DNA of 64,000 nt from Leptothrix cholodnii SP-6. Lineage in GTDB: Bacteria > Pseudomonadota > Gammaproteobacteria > Burkholderiales > Burkholderiaceae_C. Shown here in pieces: positions 1-8,474 of the stretch (positions within the stretch are counted from its first letter, which is position 1; the number at the start of each line of letters is the position of its first letter). The notes below the pieces were generated by a model, which did no database searches, was not told the origin of the DNA, and saw only the letters and a program-made list of their open reading frames with translations. The stretch spans positions 2,480,001-2,544,000 of the forward strand of contig NC_010524.1 in NCBI RefSeq assembly GCF_000019785.1, given 5' to 3'. A program made the position numbers and the translations under genes.

Positions 1-1
1 G

Positions 2-313
2 GAGCAGGTCGGCGTGATCTTTCCGAACCAGCAAAGCTGGGGCACCCACGTGAATGTCGCCGGTGGCGCTGTCGCCCGCCATGCCAAGAATCGCGCCGCG
101 GCGATCAGCTTCCTCGAATATCTGGCCAGCGACGAGGCCCAGCGCTATTTCGCCGACGGCAACAACGAATACCCGTCGGCCACCGGCGTGAAGACCGCCA
201 ACCCGGCACTCGAAGCGCTCGGCAGCTTCAAGCAGGAGTTGATTCCGATATCGGTGGTCGGCCAGAACACGGTCAAGGTTCAGCAAATGCTCGATCGGGT
301 CGGCTACAAGTAA
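2..313 (+). CDS. Iron(III) ABC transporter substrate-binding protein, C-terminal part
   Basis: The reading frame is already open at the left edge of the window, so only about 103 C-terminal residues are present and the start lies outside. The segment FPNQQSWGTHVNVAGGAV, then a helix with FLEYLASDEAQRYFADGNNEYP and a terminal QQMLDRVGYK, is typical of periplasmic iron-binding proteins of the FutA/FbpA/AfuA type, which deliver ferric iron to an ABC permease. The NNEYP segment is in the part of the family that lines the iron site. No permease or ATPase gene follows, so the rest of the transporter must lie upstream or elsewhere. The family call is firm; the exact substrate is inferred. Confidence 0.85.
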   Translation, partial: EQVGVIFPNQQSWGTHVNVAGGAVARHAKNRAAAISFLEYLASDEAQRYFADGNNEYPSATGVKTANPALEALGSFKQELIPISVVGQNTVKVQQMLDRVGYK

Positions 314-394
314 TCCCTGTGAAATGGGCGCTGGACAAAACCCCGGGTGGTTTCTTAGAATCCCTCACGAACTTAGCCCCTGGGGATTACATCG

Positions 395-733
395 ATGTCC
401 ACCTATCAAGAACTGATTGCCCAGCGTGCTGCCCTTGAAAAGCAGACCGCCGATCTCGAAAAACAGATCGCAGACACTTTGAAGGCTGAACGCAGCAATG
501 TGATCAACCAGATCAAGACGCTGATGGCCGACCATGGCATTACCGCCGCCGATCTGGGCGGCAAGGTCGGGCGCCCGCCCAAGGCAGCGGTGGCCGGCGC
601 GCAGCCTCGCAAGGTTGCGGCCAAATTCCGCGACCCCTCGACCGGCGAAACCTGGTCCGGCCGCGGCCTCAAGCCCAAGTGGCTGACGGCCGCACTGGAA
701 TCCGGCCGCAAGATCGAAGAATTCACTCTTTGA
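395..733 (+). CDS. H-NS family nucleoid-associated protein
   Basis: This 112-residue protein has the H-NS layout: a charged, heptad-rich N-terminal half (about residues 1-60) for oligomerisation, a basic linker with GRPPK (an AT-hook-like patch), and a C-terminal DNA-binding domain around residues 77-97 with FRDPSTGETWSGRG and KPKWL. Family members bind curved AT-rich DNA and silence horizontally acquired genes, which is relevant here because the window has several low-GC islands. It is monocistronic: a clear Rho-independent terminator follows about 85 bases downstream. The ATG is the first in frame and gives the usual length. Confidence 0.93.
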   Translation: MSTYQELIAQRAALEKQTADLEKQIADTLKAERSNVINQIKTLMADHGITAADLGGKVGRPPKAAVAGAQPRKVAAKFRDPSTGETWSGRGLKPKWLTAALESGRKIEEFTL

Positions 734-817
734 AGCAGAAACTGCCGTGATCGACCGGTTTTCGATTCGATTCGCCGACTGCACCTAGCCGCAATCGATC
801 AACCCTGGTCATCTGAA

Positions 818-842
818 GCGGGCGTCTATCGCCCGCTTTTTT
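818..842 (+). terminator. Rho-independent terminator of the H-NS gene
   Basis: A perfect 7-bp stem GCGGGCG/CGCCCGC with the 5-base loop TCTAT is followed by six T residues. It ends the H-NS transcript. Confidence 0.85.
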
Positions 843-987
843 CATGGATCGTCGCGTCCTGCGCTCGGCACGCTGCGGCAGACCGCCGGGCCGCGGCCTG
901 CGCCAGGTCAGCCGACGTTCAGACAGCGATTGACAGTGAACTGCTCGGTACCTATGCTCGCGCAGTGATTTTTTCACGACTTGCAAA

Positions 988-1716
988 ATGCTTCAGATTC
1001 GCACCTTTTTCAGACTTGCCTGCGTGGTCGCCCTGACCGGCCTGGGCCTGGGTGCGTCTGCTGCGCCGGTCGACGCCGGCGCCGCGCCTGTCGTGTCGAC
1101 CGCCGTCCCCGCCAAGCCGACCAATCTGATCGGCACCAGCGCCGACGCCGTGGCGCGATTCCTTCAGGAGTCCGGCGTGCTGGCCAGCACGGAGACTGCC
1201 GGTGCCTCGACCGACGCGCTGATGCAGCAGGTGCGCAACACCGCGTCCGATCTGGTGGTGTCGGCGATGGATTTCCTGGGCGTCCGGTATCGGCGTGGTG
1301 GCACGTCGGCCGACACCGGCTTCGACTGCAGCGGCTTCACCCGTCACGTGTTCGAGAACAGCGTCGGCCTGCTGCTGCCGCGCCGCTCACGCGACCAGGC
1401 CAGCCTGGCCGGCCTGCTGAACGTCAAGCGCGATGAACTCAAGCCTGGCGATCTGGTGTTCTTCAACACCATGCGCAGCGCGTTTTCGCACGTGGGCATC
1501 TATGTCGGCGACGGCAAGTTCATCCACTCGCCGCGCACGGGCAGCACGGTGCGCATCGAAGACATGGGCGAGGCCTACTGGACCAAGCGCTTCAATGGCG
1601 CCCGGCGTGCGCCGAGCCTCGCCGAGTCGTCCTCGCTGTCGGCCAAGCTCCAGGCCGAGGTTCAGGCCAAGACCTCGGCCTTTTCCGGCGACGCATCGGT
1701 TTCAGCCACCCGCTGA
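988..1716 (+). CDS. NlpC/P60 (C40) family cell-wall hydrolase
   Basis: This 242-residue protein starts with a Sec signal peptide (about residues 1-25, ending ASAA), so it is exported. The NlpC/P60 domain spans about residues 85-205 and shows the expected catalytic set: Cys114 in FDCSGF, His168 in SHVGIY and His180 in FIHSPR. Such enzymes usually cut the gamma-D-Glu to diaminopimelate bond in peptidoglycan stem peptides. The C-terminal 35 residues are Ser/Ala-rich and carry no recognised domain. No partner gene is adjacent. The role in wall turnover is inferred from the family. Confidence 0.9.
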   Translation: MLQIRTFFRLACVVALTGLGLGASAAPVDAGAAPVVSTAVPAKPTNLIGTSADAVARFLQESGVLASTETAGASTDALMQQVRNTASDLVVSAMDFLGVRYRRGGTSADTGFDCSGFTRHVFENSVGLLLPRRSRDQASLAGLLNVKRDELKPGDLVFFNTMRSAFSHVGIYVGDGKFIHSPRTGSTVRIEDMGEAYWTKRFNGARRAPSLAESSSLSAKLQAEVQAKTSAFSGDASVSATR

Positions 1717-1782
1717 TCCCGTCCGGAGGTCTGCTTGCCCTGCACGGCGTCGGGGCGGTGAGGTGCAGGCGACAATCGAGCC

Positions 1783-2928
1783 ATGTCTGAACGCAACATC
1801 ATCGCGATAACGCCCCTCTCGCCGCGCGGCCTGCGGGTGGCGATTCCGGCCACGAGCCCGGACGACGCGGGCAGTCCCCTCGTCGATGCGCTGGGCCGGC
1901 CGCTTCGCGATCTGCGGATCTCGGTCACCGACCGCTGCAACTTCCGCTGCAGCTACTGCATGCCCAAGGAGGTGTTCGACAAGAACCACCAGTTCCTGCC
2001 GCATGCGCAACTGCTGAGCTTCGAGGAGATCACCCGTCTGGCGCGCATCTTCGTCGAGCGCGGCGTGCGCAAGATTCGGTTGACCGGCGGCGAACCCCTG
2101 CTGCGCAAGAACATCGAGCGGCTGATCGAGATGCTGGCGGTGCTGCGCACGCCCGACGGCCAGGCACTCGATCTCACCCTCACCACCAACGGTTCGCTGC
2201 TGGCGCGCAAGGCGCGCTCGCTGCGCGATGCCGGCCTGCAGCGGGTGACGGTCAGCCTCGACGCGATGGACGACGCGATCTTCCGCCGCATGAACGACGT
2301 CGACTTCCCGGTCGCCGACGTGCTCGAGGGCATCGCCGCCGCCGAAGCCGCGGGCATGGCGCCGATCAAGGTCAACATGGTCGTCAAGCGTGGCACCAAC
2401 GACCACGAAGTGCTGCCGATGGCGCGCCATTTCCGCGAGAACCACGGCGCGCGCGTCGTCTTGCGGTTCATCGAGTACATGGACGTGGGCGCCACCAACG
2501 GCTGGCGCATGGACGAGGTGCTGCCGTCCGCCCAGTTGCAGGCCCGGATCCACGCCGAATACCCGCTGCACGCGCTCGAACACGCCAACGTCGGCGAAAC
2601 CGCCGAGCGCTGGGGCTACCAGGACGGCCGCGGCGAGATCGGCTTCATCTCGAGCGTGACCCAGGCCTTCTGCGGCGACTGCAACCGGGCCCGCCTGTCG
2701 ACCGAGGGGCAGCTCTACCTGTGCCTGTTCGCCGGTCAGGGACACGATCTGCGCACCCTGCTGCGCGGCCCGGTCGACGGTCGCAGCGCCACCGATGCGG
2801 ACATCTCGGCCGCGGTCGATGCGTTGTGGCGCGCCCGCCGTGATCGCTATTCGCAACTGCGCAGCGAACTGCCCGCCAGCCCGGCAGGCTCCGCCCGCCG
2901 TGTCGAGATGAGCTACATCGGCGGCTGA
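1783..2928 (+). CDS. moaA: GTP 3',8-cyclase MoaA
   Basis: MoaA is the radical-SAM enzyme that rearranges GTP in the first step of molybdenum cofactor synthesis, working with MoaC. The 381-residue protein has the N-terminal radical-SAM cluster CxxxCxxC (Cys52, Cys56, Cys59), the GGEPLL motif after it, and the second 4Fe-4S site near the C-terminus (Cys297, Cys300, Cys314) that binds GTP. It ends in Gly-Gly, as functional MoaA does. The N-terminus carries about 35 extra residues before the core. The gene ends one base before the stop codon of the convergent ispF, so the two 3' ends abut. No other moa gene is in the window. Confidence 0.96.
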   Translation: MSERNIIAITPLSPRGLRVAIPATSPDDAGSPLVDALGRPLRDLRISVTDRCNFRCSYCMPKEVFDKNHQFLPHAQLLSFEEITRLARIFVERGVRKIRLTGGEPLLRKNIERLIEMLAVLRTPDGQALDLTLTTNGSLLARKARSLRDAGLQRVTVSLDAMDDAIFRRMNDVDFPVADVLEGIAAAEAAGMAPIKVNMVVKRGTNDHEVLPMARHFRENHGARVVLRFIEYMDVGATNGWRMDEVLPSAQLQARIHAEYPLHALEHANVGETAERWGYQDGRGEIGFISSVTQAFCGDCNRARLSTEGQLYLCLFAGQGHDLRTLLRGPVDGRSATDADISAAVDALWRARRDRYSQLRSELPASPAGSARRVEMSYIGG

Positions 2929-2929
2929 A

Positions 2930-3427
2930 TCAGCCCCGCATCAGCAGGCAGACCGCGCGCGCCTCGATCGCCTCGCCGCGGCCGACCGGCCCCATGCGCT
3001 CGGCCGTCTTGGCCTTGACGTTGACCTGATCGGGCGCAACGGCCAGTGCCGAGGCGATGCGCTGGCACATCGCCGGAATGTGCGCGGCCATCCGCGGCGC
3101 CTGGGCGACGACGGTGCAATCGACATTGACGACCTGCCAGCCGGCCTCGGCAGCACGCTGCGCCGCAACGCTCAGCAGCCGATGCGAATCGGCGCCCTTG
3201 TGCTCGAGTGCGGTGTCCGGAAAGTGGCGGCCGATGTCGCCCAGCCCCGCGGCCCCCAGCACCGCATCGGTGATGGCGTGCAACAGCGCGTCGGCATCGG
3301 AGTGGCCGAGCAGACCCAGCGTGTGCGGGATCCGCACGCCGCCCAGCCACAGGTCGCGCCCAGGTACCAGCGCGTGGGTATCCCAGCCCTCGCCGATGCG
3401 AAGGGCCGGCAGTTTCGTCGAAGTCAT
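2930..3427 (-). CDS. ispF: 2-C-methyl-D-erythritol 2,4-cyclodiphosphate synthase IspF
   Basis: IspF makes the cyclic diphosphate intermediate of the MEP isoprenoid pathway in the cytoplasm. The 165-residue protein has the zinc ligands Asp16 and His18 (GWDTHAL) and His42 (GLLGHSDAD), and the FPDT and KAKTAERMG segments of the family. The N-terminus is about 8 residues longer than in Escherichia coli. In most proteobacteria ispF follows ispD directly; here an epimerase gene of about 1.1 kb lies between them on the same strand. Confidence 0.96.
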   Translation of the reverse strand: MTSTKLPALRIGEGWDTHALVPGRDLWLGGVRIPHTLGLLGHSDADALLHAITDAVLGAAGLGDIGRHFPDTALEHKGADSHRLLSVAAQRAAEAGWQVVNVDCTVVAQAPRMAAHIPAMCQRIASALAVAPDQVNVKAKTAERMGPVGRGEAIEARAVCLLMRG

Positions 3428-3445
3428 GCCGGGATTGTCACCCGA

Positions 3446-4573
3446 TCAATGAGCGCCGCCGATGTGCTGGCCCTGCGTCGACCGGCTGATCAGGCTGCGC
3501 AACGCCGGCATCATCTGGACCGACGACGGATCCTCGAAGACCGCAGCCCGGCGCTGTGCCGAGGGCTCCTTGCCCGAGCGCAGCCCGTGGTAGCCCAGAT
3601 ACCAGTGGACGAAGCGCTGCACACCCTCGGCCAGCGGCATGGTGGAACGTCGTTCGCCGACCAGATCGGGCTGACGCTGCAACGTGGTGTCGACCGGCAC
3701 GCCGGCATCGTCGAAGTTCATCGGCATCATCTTGAGTTCGGCCTCGCGACCGACTGCGTTCTCGAGTGCCGCCACGAAATCGAGCAGCCGGACCGGATCG
3801 TGGCTGCCGATGTTGAGCACCCGCGCCTGGGCACCGGGATGGGCTCGTTCGTCGGCCATCGTGCGCGACGGCAGGCGCAGCGCCTGCAGGATGCCGGCGA
3901 CGATGTCGTCCACATAGGTCAGGCCGTGGCTGACCGCGCCACCATGCGTCGACGGAATCGGGTCACCCGCCAGCAGCGCGCGCGTGAAACCGTAATAAGC
4001 CATGTCCGGACGTCCCCACGGGCCGTAGACCGTGAAGAAGCGCAACCCCGTGGTCGCCAGGCCGTGAAGCCGGCTGTAGGTCTGCGCCATCAGTTCGTTG
4101 GGCATCTTGTGCGCCTCGACCTCGCTGGCCGACGGCCCGTGCAGGTTGCGACTGGCCAGATTCATCTGCCGCAGGCCGCTGTAGACGTTCGAACTGCTGG
4201 CATAGACCATGTGCGGCACGCCGTGCTGGCGGCAGCCTTCGAGCATGTTGATGAAGCCGACCAGATTCGGCTGGGCGCTTTCGCGCGGGTGGCTCACCGC
4301 CCGCCCGCCACCGGCCTGGGTGGCCAGATGGACCACCTGCTCGAAGCCGTTCGCCGCAAAGCACGCATTCACGGCCGGCCGGTCCGACACGTCCATCTTC
4401 AGGAAACGGAATCGCGGATGCGACTGGATGCGCGACAGTCGCGCGTACTTCAGCGCCACCTCGTATTGATCGCTCAGGTCGTCGATGCCGACCACTTCGT
4501 CACCGCGCGCAAGAAACGCCTGAGCAACGTGCATGCCGATGAAACCGGCCGCACCCGTGACAAGCACCTTCAT
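3446..4573 (-). CDS. NAD-dependent epimerase/dehydratase, UDP-glucuronate epimerase-like, with altered active site
   Basis: This is a 375-residue extended short-chain dehydrogenase. The start is set at the ATG giving MKVLVTGAAGFIG, because the NAD-binding motif (Gly7, Gly10, Gly13) begins there; an upstream in-frame extension of 54 residues has no similarity. The body, with RFFTVYGPWGRPDMA, resembles UDP-glucuronate 4-epimerases. In that family the catalytic pair is YxxxK; here the Tyr position is Val152 (SEVEAHK) while Lys156 is kept, and the family's VYGGN segment reads VYSG. The protein may therefore bind but not oxidise a nucleotide sugar, or use other chemistry. The gene lies 19 bases upstream of ispF and may be co-transcribed with it. 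Confidence 0.82.
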   Translation of the reverse strand: MKVLVTGAAGFIGMHVAQAFLARGDEVVGIDDLSDQYEVALKYARLSRIQSHPRFRFLKMDVSDRPAVNACFAANGFEQVVHLATQAGGGRAVSHPRESAQPNLVGFINMLEGCRQHGVPHMVYASSSNVYSGLRQMNLASRNLHGPSASEVEAHKMPNELMAQTYSRLHGLATTGLRFFTVYGPWGRPDMAYYGFTRALLAGDPIPSTHGGAVSHGLTYVDDIVAGILQALRLPSRTMADERAHPGAQARVLNIGSHDPVRLLDFVAALENAVGREAELKMMPMNFDDAGVPVDTTLQRQPDLVGERRSTMPLAEGVQRFVHWYLGYHGLRSGKEPSAQRRAAVFEDPSSVQMMPALRSLISRSTQGQHIGGAH

Positions 4574-5036
4574 GCCGGCCTCCCCGTGGCGGACACAGCG
4601 AGGCACCGGGCACCCGACGGCTGGTCGATCCAATTGACTGTCATGCGCATCCTTCTGAACACCGAGTCCTGTTCGAACCATTCGGAGAAACAGATCGGTC
4701 CGGAATGGTAAGTTTTCCCAGTTGACCATGCACAACTCATGCCGTGCAACTACATTTTGTTAAACATCCGCCCATGTGCAGGGAAACCACTTCGACAACG
4801 CTGAATACAGGCCTGAAATGGGTCATATGCCCCTCACCAGCTGGTGCAAGTCCCCCACCGGTTTGTCAGCGTGAATGCCCCGCGGACCGACGCCGGAGCA
4901 GGACTGCCCGGGAGCACACATGCTCGCCCCGCCGTGTGAACGCCGTGTCAAGCACTTGGCACAAACTGTAGAGCTCCCCCCGAAATGCGCCACCCATATT
5001 TGGGGGGATGGTCCGAGGGATCAGCGGCGCCACACC
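4574..5036. other. Intergenic region between epimerase and ispD, with one strong hairpin
   Basis: These 463 bases hold no gene that I can support. The first part (about 4650-4800) is relatively AT-rich and probably holds the promoter of the leftward epimerase gene, but no clear -35/-10 pair stands out. The right part holds the hairpin listed separately. Confidence 0.5.
4976..5007. repeat. GC-clamped hairpin downstream of ispD
   Basis: Six C (4976-4981), a bulged G, AAAT, an 11-base loop, ATTT and six G (5002-5007) form a 10-bp stem. It lies 30 bases past the ispD stop codon. There is no T-tract on either side, so it may be a processing or pausing structure rather than an intrinsic terminator. 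Confidence 0.6.
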
Positions 5037-5738
5037 TCAGACGTCCGACCGGTGCAGCAGCCGCTGCGCGAGCGCGAAGTCTTCCGGCCAGGTCAACTTG
5101 AAGTTACAAAAATCGCCCCGCACCAGTCGCGGCGCGTGACCCAGCGCCTCGATCGCGCTGGATTCGTCGGTGACCGCTGCGCCGGCCGCGGCCAGTGCCG
5201 CATCCAGCAGGCCCAGGCGAAACATCTGCGGCGTCTGGGCGGCCCACTTGCCGGTGCGATCGACGGTCGAGCCGACACGCCCCTCGTGCGACTGCTTGAG
5301 CGTGTCGGCCACCGGCAGCGCCAGCAAGCCGCCGACCGGGTCGCCGCTGCAAGCGTCGATCAGGCGGTCGACCCACTCGGGCCGGATCAGGCACCGGGCG
5401 GCGTCGTGCACCAGGACCCAGTCGTGCTCGCAGGCCCCTCGACGCCTGAGCTCATGAAGGCCCGCAAGCACGGTCCGGGCGCGGGTCGATCCGCCGGCAC
5501 GCGCCACCCAGGCCGCATCGAAGCCGGGCACGGCCGACTCGAATTGGGTGTCGTCCGCAGACAGCACCACCAGCATCGCGCGCAAACGGGTCACTTGACC
5601 CAGTGCGGCCAGCGTATGGGCCACGACCGCGCGTCCCGCGACAGGGTGATACTGCTTGGGACCGTCGACACCGGCGCGGGAGCCCACGCCCGCGCAAGGA
5701 ATCAGGGCGTAGCAATCAGAGGGGATGTCGATCGGCAT
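5037..5738 (-). CDS. ispD: 2-C-methyl-D-erythritol 4-phosphate cytidylyltransferase IspD
   Basis: IspD couples CTP to methylerythritol phosphate, the third step of the MEP pathway. From the chosen ATG the protein has 233 residues. It shows the nucleotide-binding loop CAGVGSRAGVDGPKQYHP near the N-terminus, VLVHDAARCL in the middle, and the late segment with LVRGDFCNFKLT(W)PEDF. An in-frame upstream start at 5768 would add ten residues; I prefer 5738 because the family begins only a few residues before the LIPCAG strand. The gene follows the kinase gene closely (30 bases) and may be co-transcribed with it. Confidence 0.93.
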   Translation of the reverse strand: MPIDIPSDCYALIPCAGVGSRAGVDGPKQYHPVAGRAVVAHTLAALGQVTRLRAMLVVLSADDTQFESAVPGFDAAWVARAGGSTRARTVLAGLHELRRRGACEHDWVLVHDAARCLIRPEWVDRLIDACSGDPVGGLLALPVADTLKQSHEGRVGSTVDRTGKWAAQTPQMFRLGLLDAALAAAGAAVTDESSAIEALGHAPRLVRGDFCNFKLTWPEDFALAQRLLHRSDV

Positions 5739-5768
5739 CGACGGATTGTCGCCGGCCGCGGCCAGCAA

Positions 5769-6953
5769 TCAGGCGGCAGCCGACGCCTCACTGCCAGCCT
5801 GCGGTTCGGCCACCGCGCGGGCCGCCAGCTTCAGGCGCACCACGTTCGGCGCACCATCGGTGCGAACCCACTGCACCCCCGCACCGTTGCGCTGCGCCAG
5901 CAGGCCGCACAGCGCCAGGCCGAGGCCGCTGCCTTGCTGCTCGTGCTGCTCGCGACCGAACTGGATCAGCGCGCCGCTGACCTTCTGCACCTGCGCGGGC
6001 AAGGCCGGGCCGTGGTTGCGCACGTCGACGTGGTAATCGCCGCCCGGCTGCATGCGGCCTTCGAGCGAAACCGTGGCGCCCGGCACCGAGAACTTGATGC
6101 CGTTGGAGATCAACTCCGCCAGCACGCGCAGCAGGTCGTCGCAATGGCAATGGATCTGTGCCGGCGCCAGGTCGAAACGCAGCAGGCGGCCAGCCAGCAT
6201 CCGGTCGTTGCTCGGCAGGCTGGCCCATTCGCCGGGCAGGCTGTCGAGCACCAGGGTGCGGAACGCCTTGCTGGCCAGCACATCGGTGAGTCCGTGGGCG
6301 TCGACCCGCTCGCCCGAGCGCAACTGGCCGCCGCCGCGCGCCGCATTCAGTTCGGACCACGCCATGTAGCGGCCGATGGTGCGCGACAGCCGCTGCGCCG
6401 AATCGTGGATGTGGCGATGCATGTCGGCCTGCTGATCGGCCGAGATGCGCCCGCCGCGCGCGATCAGCAGCTGCGAATAGCCGAGGATGTTGGTCAGCGG
6501 CGTGCGCAACTCGTGCGGCACCGACGTCAGCAGCGCACCGCGCAGGCGATCGAGACTGCGCTCGGTGTCGGCCTCGTGGCGCTCGCGCCGCGCCAGCTGG
6601 CCGGTCACCGCCGACACCAGTTCTTCGGGCGTGAACGGCTTGCTCAGGAAGTCGTCCGCGCCGGCCTCCATCGCGCGGCGCATCGACTTCTTCTCGGCCA
6701 TCGCCGTGACCATCAGGATCGGCACCGTGCGCAGGTGTTCGTGGGCGCGCGCGGCCTGCACGAAGCCGTAGCCGTCGAGCACCGGCATGTTGATGTCGCA
6801 CAGCACGATGTCGGGTGCCAGCTGCTGGGCCCGCTCCAGCCCGAGCTGGCCGTGCGGTGCTTCGATGACATTGAAACCGGCGTCTTCCAGCACCTCTCGC
6901 ATGATGTCGCGCAGCACGCTCGAGTCATCGATCACCAGGACGGTCTTGTTCAT
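5769..6953 (-). CDS. Receiver-first hybrid histidine kinase
   Basis: This 394-residue protein has a receiver domain at the N-terminus (about residues 1-120; phospho-acceptor Asp53 in LCDINMP, Lys105 in LSKPF), then a HisKA dimerisation helix with His147 in HELRTPL, and a HATPase domain with GSGLGLALCG near residue 350. Having the receiver before the kinase is typical of soluble hybrid kinases that receive phosphate from another kinase. There is no transmembrane segment. Its start codon overlaps the stop of the kinase gene upstream (ATGA, 6950-6953), so the two are one operon and probably signal to each other. No DNA-binding output domain is encoded here. Confidence 0.92.
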   Translation of the reverse strand: MNKTVLVIDDSSVLRDIMREVLEDAGFNVIEAPHGQLGLERAQQLAPDIVLCDINMPVLDGYGFVQAARAHEHLRTVPILMVTAMAEKKSMRRAMEAGADDFLSKPFTPEELVSAVTGQLARRERHEADTERSLDRLRGALLTSVPHELRTPLTNILGYSQLLIARGGRISADQQADMHRHIHDSAQRLSRTIGRYMAWSELNAARGGGQLRSGERVDAHGLTDVLASKAFRTLVLDSLPGEWASLPSNDRMLAGRLLRFDLAPAQIHCHCDDLLRVLAELISNGIKFSVPGATVSLEGRMQPGGDYHVDVRNHGPALPAQVQKVSGALIQFGREQHEQQGSGLGLALCGLLAQRNGAGVQWVRTDGAPNVVRLKLAARAVAEPQAGSEASAAA

Positions 6954-7708
6954 GAGGCGGTCTCTTTCGCAGCGGGGCTCAGGGGCAGGCTGACCGACAC
7001 GGTGGTGCCCACCTGAGGGGTCGATTCGATCCGGATCTGGCCATCGGCGAGTTGCAGCAGCTGGTGCACGAGGGTCAGGCCCAGTCCCATGCCGGGCAGA
7101 TCGCGCACGGCCGGCGCACGGTGGAACGGCTCGAACAGCAGCGCCATCTCGGCGGCATCGATGCCGATGCCGTGGTCGCTGATGCGCAGGTGAAACCGGT
7201 TCGCCTCGCAGCGCGCATGCAGTGTCACCACGCTGTCGGGGGGCGAATACTTGAAGGCGTTGTCGAGCAGCTGGGTCGCCACCTGGCGCAGCACGAGCGG
7301 GTCGAGCAGACCCTGCACCTGCGCCTGCTGCACGTCGAGCCGCACCTCGCGAGGCACGTCGCCGCGCTCCTGCAGGCTGGCGGCCAGCGACATCAGCACG
7401 TCACCGGGCACACACAGGCGCGGCCGGTGCGGTTCGTCGCCCGCACCGATGCGGTCGATCAGCAGCACCCGCTCGATCGCGGCCACCATCGTCGACGTGG
7501 CCTGCTCGATGCGCTCGCACGACGCCAGCATGCGCCGGGCATCGTGCTCATCGACCGACAGCGTGCCGACGCGGCGCCTGATCAGGCCGGCGCTGGCCTG
7601 GATCACCGCCAGCGGCGTGCGGAACTCGTGGCTGACGGTCGCCACAAGCCGCTCACGCAACTCGACGACCGCCCCCTCCGACACCTGCCCATGCCCCATG
7701 AAACCCAT
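6950..7708 (-). CDS. Short sensor histidine kinase without an input domain
   Basis: The 252-residue protein is almost only a kinase core: HisKA with His27 in SHEFRTPL and a HATPase domain with LLDNAFKYS (N box), DHGIGID (G1) and GMGLGLTLVHQLL (G2). About 15 residues precede the HisKA helix, so no PAS, GAF or membrane sensor is present. Either a partner protein supplies the signal or the 5' part has been lost; I found no matching domain in other frames upstream. It overlaps the following hybrid kinase by 4 bases. The operon is divergent from the secreted peroxidase gene, which hints at but does not prove a regulatory link. Confidence 0.85.
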   Translation of the reverse strand: MGFMGHGQVSEGAVVELRERLVATVSHEFRTPLAVIQASAGLIRRRVGTLSVDEHDARRMLASCERIEQATSTMVAAIERVLLIDRIGAGDEPHRPRLCVPGDVLMSLAASLQERGDVPREVRLDVQQAQVQGLLDPLVLRQVATQLLDNAFKYSPPDSVVTLHARCEANRFHLRISDHGIGIDAAEMALLFEPFHRAPAVRDLPGMGLGLTLVHQLLQLADGQIRIESTPQVGTTVSVSLPLSPAAKETAS

Positions 7709-8474
7709 GAATACCGTCTCCTGCTGCCGGACACGGCCTGCCCACGCTCGGGCCCGCCGCGGCCGAAGAACCCACCGGGATCCGGTGCGTCATCGACAGG
7801 ACCGATTTCGTCAGCTCGCAGCACATCTTGAACAGGATGGCTGCAACACGAACGAGCACCGGCCTGATGAACCGTGACATTTCTCAAGAATCGCAGGACT
7901 CGATCGCTTAGCCAGACTGAATACAAGCAATGGCAGCGTGGATTTGAAAGTGACGAAAGTTCAGTCAAATCGGTCCGCCAATCGATCATTCATGAGCAAT
8001 CGATCACACAAATCGGCTTCATCTCATCCTGATGAACCCGAATCCGTCCGATTGCCGCCTGAAGGCCGGATTTGAGTCGATTGCGTCAAGTTAATCCCTG
8101 GTTCAGAATCGCCCTACTCGCACAGTTCATTAAGTTTTCTTAACCACCAGATCTGTGCGGGCACATCACCTCATGCTTCAAATGACTTCAGCAATTCGCC
8201 ATGCGCTTGACGCTGCGGTCCGAAGCCGACAACCGGCCCTGATGGCCCTGCGGCACATCGGCGGCACGGACGGTCGATGTTGACGCACCAAAGGCGCTGA
8301 CCTCCGCCCATCGGACCGAGCCGATGGAGCCGGAATCGGCAGCCCTTGACGCGGCCACCGGTCGCCCTTCGATCAGCCTGCATCTCGACAGCAACGGTTT
8401 CTGCTGTGCGGACTGGCTACGCCTGTCTTTCTTGATCTCGCCGCGTTTTTCGCTCATTCGCACCGGAGTCCACC
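7709..8474. other. Divergent intergenic region between the kinase operon and the peroxidase gene
   Basis: These 766 bases hold no supported gene. About 7890-8140 is clearly richer in A+T than the surroundings and should hold the two divergent promoters. A weak sigma-70-like pair pointing to the peroxidase is TTGCGT (8081-8086) and CAGAAT (8104-8109) with a 17-base spacer. The stretch 8171-8460 is GC-rich again, has no domain signal, and would be an unusually long leader. Confidence 0.45.

Noticed and set aside
7603..7989. Possible N-terminal extension or lost sensor domain of the short kinase in another frame
   Set aside because: The frame gives no PAS, GAF or membrane-like sequence and is rich in Arg, Gly and Ser as expected for an out-of-frame reading.
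8173..8283. A 36-codon open frame upstream of the peroxidase gene
   Set aside because: No ribosome-binding site and no similarity; the composition is like the flanking DNA.
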